Source: Desulfobulbaceae bacterium (GTDB lineage Bacteria > Desulfobacterota > Desulfobulbia > Desulfobulbales > Desulfobulbaceae). From it: 36,023 bases of DNA. The translations under genes and the position numbers were made by a program. Of this stretch, positions 32,007 through 36,023 are shown piece by piece; the first letter of the stretch is position 1; each line of letters begins with the position of its first letter. The notes under the pieces were generated by a model, which saw only the letters and a program-made list of their open reading frames with translations, did not search any database and was not told the origin of the DNA. Where the stretch lies: NCBI GenBank assembly GCA_013201405.1, contig JABMJC010000007.1, positions 1-36,023 of the forward strand, written 5' to 3'.

Positions 32007-33475
32007 GGTCTTTTCTCTCTGAGTGCCAAGGATTGCCGCCGGTGCTTGACTGGCAAAATTTTCATCTGTTCACGGTACTTGGCCACGGTGCGCCGGGCTA
32101 CCTGCACATCCTCCTTGGCCAGCAACTGCGAAATACGGTTATCGCTCAGTGGTTTGACCGGGTCTTCGCTATTCACCAGCTGGCGGATGCGGGTTTTGAT
32201 AGCCTCGGCGCCCACGGTGCCTCCGTCGACGGTGGTGATGGCAGCGTTAAAAAAGAATTTCAGCTCGTAAATACCCTGGGGGGTGTGCACATACTTGTTC
32301 GAAGTCACCCGGCTGATGGTGGACTCGTGCATGCCAATATCCTCGGCAACATCACGCAGAATCAGCGGTTTCATAGCCAAGGGCCCCTGTTCGAAAAAAT
32401 CGCGCTGGAATTTGAGCAAACTTTCCACCACCTTGTAGATGGTGCGCTGCCTCTGCTCAACGGATTTGATGATCCACTCTGCATTGCGCTTGTTTTCCAG
32501 AAGAAAGGCGCGCGATTCCGTGCTCAGGGCCTGCTTCTGCTTGAGCAGGGTCAGATAGTCCTCAGAAAGACGGAGATGGGGCAGGTCGTCGTCATTGAGT
32601 TGGATGACAAAATCATCTCCCACCTTGATGACGTATACATCCGGGCTGACATAGTGCGTCTGTTCGTTGCTGTATTCGTTGCCCGGATAAGGATTCAACT
32701 GCTGGATCTGGGCCACTGCCTCCAACACCCGCTGCTGGGTCACCCCGAGTGCGCGGGCCATCTGGGCATAGTTACGACTTTCCAGAAGATCCATATGCTC
32801 ATCAACGATACGTACAGCCACTGCGTCCTCATCGGCCATCCGGTCGAGTTGCAGCAAAAGCGATTCACGCAGATCACGCGCCGCCACTCCGGCCGGCTCC
32901 AGGCTCTGCACCAGACACAGGGCACCCTCGGCTTCCTCCATGGTGCAGCCGCAGCTGGCACACATCTCGTCTAGGCTCAATTCAAGAAAGCCGTGCCCAT
33001 CAAGATTGCCCAAGATAAAATCGGTGAGCTGCAAATCCAACTCACTGAGCTGTAGATGGGTGAGCTGCCAGTGAAGATGGGCGCCCAGGCCCGGCGTGGC
33101 CGAGATAAAATCGAACTGCGAAGGGGCATCCGCAGGCGGTGTTTCCCGGGCAAAGGAAAAGTCGGCATCAAAATTGTTGCTGTAATCATCCCAATTCACC
33201 TCAGCGATGCCAGCAGGCCCCTCTCCGCCCACCTGGGCTGTTACCGGCATTTCCGTGTCCGATTGTTCCTCGGTTGCAGACAAGGCCTCGGAATGACCAC
33301 CCTCTTCCAGCAGGGGCTGGGCTTCTTCCAGCATGGGATTTTGTTCCAGCTCGGCCCGCAGGGTGTCACTCAACTCAAGCCGACCCAGTTGCAACAGCTT
33401 GATGGCCTGCCGCAACTGCGGGGTCATTACCAGCTTCTGGGTCAGTTTCAGGTTTTGCTTGAGTTCCAGGGCCAT
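32003..33475 (-). CDS. rpoN: RNA polymerase sigma-54 factor RpoN
   Basis: 490 residues. Region I begins LKQNLKLTQKLVMTPQLRQAIKLLQL, the glutamine-rich activator-interacting domain. An acidic linker (about 60-115) is followed by the core-binding region and the DNA-binding domain with MHESTISRVTSNKYVHTPQGIYELKFFF and the RpoN box ARRTVAKYRE near the C-terminus, which contacts the -24 element. It directs RNA polymerase to -24/-12 promoters for nitrogen and other activator-dependent genes. The ATG at 33475 follows lptB by 27 nt. It overlaps ptsN by 4 nt. Confidence 0.97.
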   Translation of the reverse strand: MALELKQNLKLTQKLVMTPQLRQAIKLLQLGRLELSDTLRAELEQNPMLEEAQPLLEEGGHSEALSATEEQSDTEMPVTAQVGGEGPAGIAEVNWDDYSNNFDADFSFARETPPADAPSQFDFISATPGLGAHLHWQLTHLQLSELDLQLTDFILGNLDGHGFLELSLDEMCASCGCTMEEAEGALCLVQSLEPAGVAARDLRESLLLQLDRMADEDAVAVRIVDEHMDLLESRNYAQMARALGVTQQRVLEAVAQIQQLNPYPGNEYSNEQTHYVSPDVYVIKVGDDFVIQLNDDDLPHLRLSEDYLTLLKQKQALSTESRAFLLENKRNAEWIIKSVEQRQRTIYKVVESLLKFQRDFFEQGPLAMKPLILRDVAEDIGMHESTISRVTSNKYVHTPQGIYELKFFFNAAITTVDGGTVGAEAIKTRIRQLVNSEDPVKPLSDNRISQLLAKEDVQVARRTVAKYREQMKILPVKHRRQSLALREKRP

Positions 33476-33502
33476 GACAGGTACGTGCTTGACAGTTAAC
33501 AG

Positions 33503-34234
33503 TTACATCTGGAAGTTGTCGCCCAGATACATCTTGCGTGCCACCACGCTTTCGATGATATCCTGTGCCACCCCACTGGTAAGCACCTGGCCATCGTTCA
33601 TGATATAGGCAAAATCACAAACCTGCAGAGTTTCGCGCACGTTGTGGTCGGAGATAAGCACGCCTATGCCACGCTGTTTCAACTGGCGGATAATCTGTTG
33701 CAAATCAGCCACCGAGAGCGGATCCACCCCGGCAAAGGGCTCGTCCAGCAGGATGAACCGCGGCTGAGTGGCAAGCGCACGGATGATCTCCACCCGCCGC
33801 CGCTCGCCACCGGACAGGGTATGCCCTTTACTGGCCGAGAGGTGTTCTATTTTCAAGTCTGCCAGAAGATCCCAGATGCGGTTATTAATTTCGTTTCTGG
33901 GCAGTCCCAGCGGTTCCAGGACAATGCGGATATTTTCCTCCACGGTCAGTTTTTTGAAAACCGAGGATTCCTGGGCCAGATAGGTAATGCCCAGCAGGGC
34001 ACGTTTGTGGATGGGCAGGGAGGTGATGTCCTGATTGTCCAGGTAGATCGCTCCCTTGGTGGGACGAATGAAACCAGCAATGGAGTAGAAGGTGGTGGTC
34101 TTGCCGGCACCGTTGGGGCCAAGCAGTCCCACCACCGAAGAATTTTTCACCTGCAGGCTGACATCGTCCACCACCCGGCGTTTACGGTATTCCTTGCTGA
34201 TACCACGGGTTTCGAGCACTGAATTGTTGTGCAT
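33503..34234 (-). CDS. lptB: Lipopolysaccharide export ABC ATPase LptB
   Basis: 243 residues, the usual LptB size. Walker A is GPNGAGKTTTFY, the signature LSGGERRRVEIIRALA, Walker B FILLDEPFAGVDP with the LptB-specific FAGVDP, and the switch SDHNVRET. It powers LPS extraction from the inner membrane with LptF/LptG, which are not in the window. The ATG at 34234 (MHNNSVLETRGISKEY) is chosen because the upstream frame overlaps lptA and is non-homologous; the ribosome site is weak. It lies 17 nt downstream of the lptA stop. Confidence 0.96.
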   Translation of the reverse strand: MHNNSVLETRGISKEYRKRRVVDDVSLQVKNSSVVGLLGPNGAGKTTTFYSIAGFIRPTKGAIYLDNQDITSLPIHKRALLGITYLAQESSVFKKLTVEENIRIVLEPLGLPRNEINNRIWDLLADLKIEHLSASKGHTLSGGERRRVEIIRALATQPRFILLDEPFAGVDPLSVADLQQIIRQLKQRGIGVLISDHNVRETLQVCDFAYIMNDGQVLTSGVAQDIIESVVARKMYLGDNFQM

Positions 34235-34251
34235 AAGCTGCTGTTCGGAGG

Positions 34252-34794
34252 TTACTGGCTTGCGCCCGGACGGATAACAGCCCTGACCCGACCCTTTTGG
34301 GAAGGATCCTGCTCCACCACGGAACGTTTTTCGTCCAGATAGTAGGTAATGGTTTTGCCGGAAACCATATTGGGCCCATTCCATGCCTTGGCATTGCCGG
34401 AGAGCACGGCCTTGCGTTGCCTGGCAAAATAGTCCAGCCGATCACCGGTGCCGAGCCAGTCGTCCTGCACGATCTGCACGTTCTTGATGCACACCAGTTT
34501 TTCCAGCTGGCCAGCAGCCTTGTTGCCATCGGCGCTGTCACTGTAGTACACGGTCATCTCATCGGTGCGGATGGTCATGGCGCCCTGTTTGGCCACGACC
34601 TTGCCCATGAAGACCACGGAGTTGCTGTTTTCCTGGGAGACCATCCGGTTGGCCTCAATGTTGATCGGTGCCTGTTCCGCTGCTGGCAGAGTGGCTGGGT
34701 TGACAGCGTGCAGGGCTAAAACAGCACCCATGGCGCAGGCGGTGAGCAGGGCCCGACGCATGAATGTCAACACGGAAAGAGGAAAAAAATGCAT
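34252..34794 (-). CDS. lptA: Lipopolysaccharide transport periplasmic protein LptA
   Basis: 180 residues. A signal peptide (MHFFPLSVLTFMRRALLTACAMGAVLALHAVNPATLPAAEQ) is followed by the OstA jelly-roll: PINIEANRMVSQENSNSVVFMGKVVAKQGAMTIRTDEMTVYY, LVCIKNVQIVQDDWLGTGDRLDYFARQRKAVLSGNAKAW. LptA bridges the periplasm between inner-membrane LptC and outer-membrane LptD. The ATG at 34794 has GAGG 9-12 nt upstream; an internal ATG (MRRALL, 34761) would still give a signal peptide. It is the first gene of lptA-lptB-rpoN-ptsN and lies 65 nt downstream of a recognisable promoter. Confidence 0.9.
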   Translation of the reverse strand: MHFFPLSVLTFMRRALLTACAMGAVLALHAVNPATLPAAEQAPINIEANRMVSQENSNSVVFMGKVVAKQGAMTIRTDEMTVYYSDSADGNKAAGQLEKLVCIKNVQIVQDDWLGTGDRLDYFARQRKAVLSGNAKAWNGPNMVSGKTITYYLDEKRSVVEQDPSQKGRVRAVIRPGASQ

Positions 34795-34865
34795 ACTTTT
34801 AGCCTCACAGGTAGCAGAAGGTGTAAAATGCGTTGATTCAGGTTTGATTTTTGCATCAGGAAAGA

Positions 34866-34894
34866 ATTTTACTTTGTAGAAAAAAAAATGTAAA
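34866..34894 (-). promoter_or_regulatory. Sigma70-type promoter of the lptA-lptB-rpoN-ptsN operon
   Basis: On the minus strand TTTACA (34894-34889) and TAAAAT (34871-34866) are separated by exactly 17 nt, through a T-run. Transcription would start near 34860, giving a leader of about 65 nt before lptA. Confidence 0.7.
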
Positions 34895-34990
34895 GAGCAG
34901 AGACCAGAATCAAAAGACTTTACCTGCCGCCAGTTGTGGTGGCACACCTGCAACCATCACCCCCGGAGGGAGGGGCAGCCCGTAGCTAGC

Positions 34991-35887
34991 ATGACAAACA
35001 TGAACCACGAAGGAATAGCCAAGGCCAAGGTGTTGGTGGAATCACTCCCCTACCTGCGCGAATTCAGCGGCAAGACCCTGGTCATCAAATATGGCGGTCA
35101 CGCCATGGTGGATGAAGGACTGAAGAAGAACTTCGCCCTGGATGTGATCCTCATGCAGTATATTGGCATCAACCCGGTAATCGTGCATGGTGGTGGTCCC
35201 CAGATCAACCGTTTCCTCGACAAAATGCAGGTCAAGCCCAACTATGTGCAGGGCATGCGGGTAACCGACGGCGAAACCATGGATGTGGTCGAGATGGTGT
35301 TGGTGGGCAAGGTTAATAAGGAAATTGTTGGTCTAATCAACCACTTTGGCGGTAAGGCCGTTGGCCTTTCCGGTCGGGACGGCGACTTGGTGCAGGCAAA
35401 AAAAATGACCCTGCAGGCCAAGCCCAGCGAGGAAAATATGCCTCCCGAACTGATCGACATTGGCCGGGTGGGTGCAGTCACCCAGGTAAATGCCGAGGTT
35501 TTGCGCACCCTGCAGCAACGGGATTTCATTCCGGTCATCGCACCGGTGGGGGTAGGTGAAGATGGTCAGGCCTTCAACATCAATGCCGATCTGGTGGCAG
35601 GCGCCATTGCCGCTGAGCTGAAGGCACTCAAGCTGATTCTGCTCACCGATGTGGTCGGTGTAAAGAACAGTCTGGGCGAGTTGATCTCCACCATTTACCG
35701 CGACCAGATCGATGATCTCACTGATGCAGGGGTGATCCAGGGTGGAATGATTCCCAAGGTCAACTGCTGCAAGGCAGCACTTGATGGTGGGGTGGCCAAG
35801 GCGCATATTATTGACGGACGGCAGGAGCACGCGATCCTGCTGGAAATTTTTACCCGCAAGGGCATCGGAACGGAGCTTGTAGCATGA
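34991..35887 (+). CDS. argB: Acetylglutamate kinase ArgB
   Basis: 298 residues. VIKYGGHAM (phosphate binding), [55 protein letters not shown] and [29 protein letters not shown] are the successive amino-acid-kinase blocks. It phosphorylates N-acetylglutamate, the controlled step of arginine synthesis. The ATG at 34991 is preferred; an ATG at 35000 is also possible. The only strong purine run (GGAGGGAGGGG) lies about 18 nt before the start, rather far. Diverges from lptA. The stop codon overlaps the argD start as ATGA. Confidence 0.96.
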   Translation: MTNMNHEGIAKAKVLVESLPYLREFSGKTLVIKYGGHAMVDEGLKKNFALDVILMQYIGINPVIVHGGGPQINRFLDKMQVKPNYVQGMRVTDGETMDVVEMVLVGKVNKEIVGLINHFGGKAVGLSGRDGDLVQAKKMTLQAKPSEENMPPELIDIGRVGAVTQVNAEVLRTLQQRDFIPVIAPVGVGEDGQAFNINADLVAGAIAAELKALKLILLTDVVGVKNSLGELISTIYRDQIDDLTDAGVIQGGMIPKVNCCKAALDGGVAKAHIIDGRQEHAILLEIFTRKGIGTELVA

Positions 35888-36023
35888 CAAACGCACAATG
35901 GACCAAACAGGGAGAAGAAGTTTTTGCCGGAACATACAGCCGCTTTCCAGTGGCCATGGTACGTGGCGAGGGCTGCCGCCTGTGGGATGCGGACGGCCAA
36001 GAATACCTGGATTTTCTGGCTGG
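35884..36023 (+). CDS. argD: Acetylornithine aminotransferase ArgD, N-terminal part (cut by window edge)
   Basis: The first 46 codons encode [20 protein letters not shown], then [27 protein letters not shown]. The block from GxGxxLWDxxGxEYLDFLAG is the standard opening of class III PLP aminotransferases such as ArgD. Context (directly after argB, ATGA overlap) supports the arginine pathway and the acetylornithine substrate. The gene continues past the right edge. Confidence 0.9.
   Translation, partial: MTNAQWTKQGEEVFAGTYSRFPVAMVRGEGCRLWDADGQEYLDFLA

Overview
The window reads as an ordinary chromosomal stretch of a Gram-negative anaerobe. The gene set (RpoN with PtsN, LptA/LptB, an EF-G-like second factor, class II DAHP synthase, type III pantothenate kinase, archaeal-type short ThiC, radical-SAM ThiH) fits best with a Desulfobacterota/Desulfobulbales-like deltaproteobacterium. 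That assignment is inference; there is no rRNA or other decisive marker here.

Left part (1-11.3 kb). A Mog/MoaB start is cut by the window edge and follows an EF-G-like GTPase on the minus strand. Diverging from it is the lipid II flippase murJ, which converges on rsmE, a small cysteine-rich protein and cutA. Diverging again are coaX and ldcA, which overlap. Downstream of ldcA a complete IS3-family (IS407-like) element of 1199 bp sits inside a small tandem-repeat array, with recognisable ends, a 4-bp target duplication and an A6G frameshift site. Then come a small outer-membrane protein and a large alkaline-phosphatase-superfamily membrane enzyme related to LTA synthase/MdoB.

Middle (11.5-25.8 kb). 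A stand-alone FMN-binding glutamate-synthase-like protein lies next to the thiamine locus, which runs on the minus strand as promoter, TPP riboswitch, terminator, thiS, thiG, thiH, thiF, thiE and, after a 306-nt gap, thiC. Upstream are a SleB-like hydrolase without a signal peptide and about 745 nt without a convincing gene. A minus-strand group follows: a TPR membrane protein, panC, a KdnA-like PLP aminotransferase, a MATE exporter and a short-chain dehydrogenase. A LysE-family gene is broken by two frameshifts.

Right part (26-36 kb). The bifunctional 23S rRNA methyltransferase rlmKL converges on prmA. A degenerate HsdR-N-like protein and class II DAHP synthase lie on the plus strand. The lptA-lptB-rpoN-ptsN operon (minus) has a recognisable sigma70-type promoter and diverges from argB and argD, the latter cut by the window end.

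Most of the window is housekeeping. I do not see a clear undescribed multi-gene system. The items most worth a second look are the IS inside its repeat array, the active-site-less HsdR-N protein beside a perfect palindrome, the orphan KdnA-like aminotransferase, the free-standing glutamate-synthase-like enzyme, helically phased short repeats in two intergenic regions, and the unassigned 19.2-19.9 kb segment.
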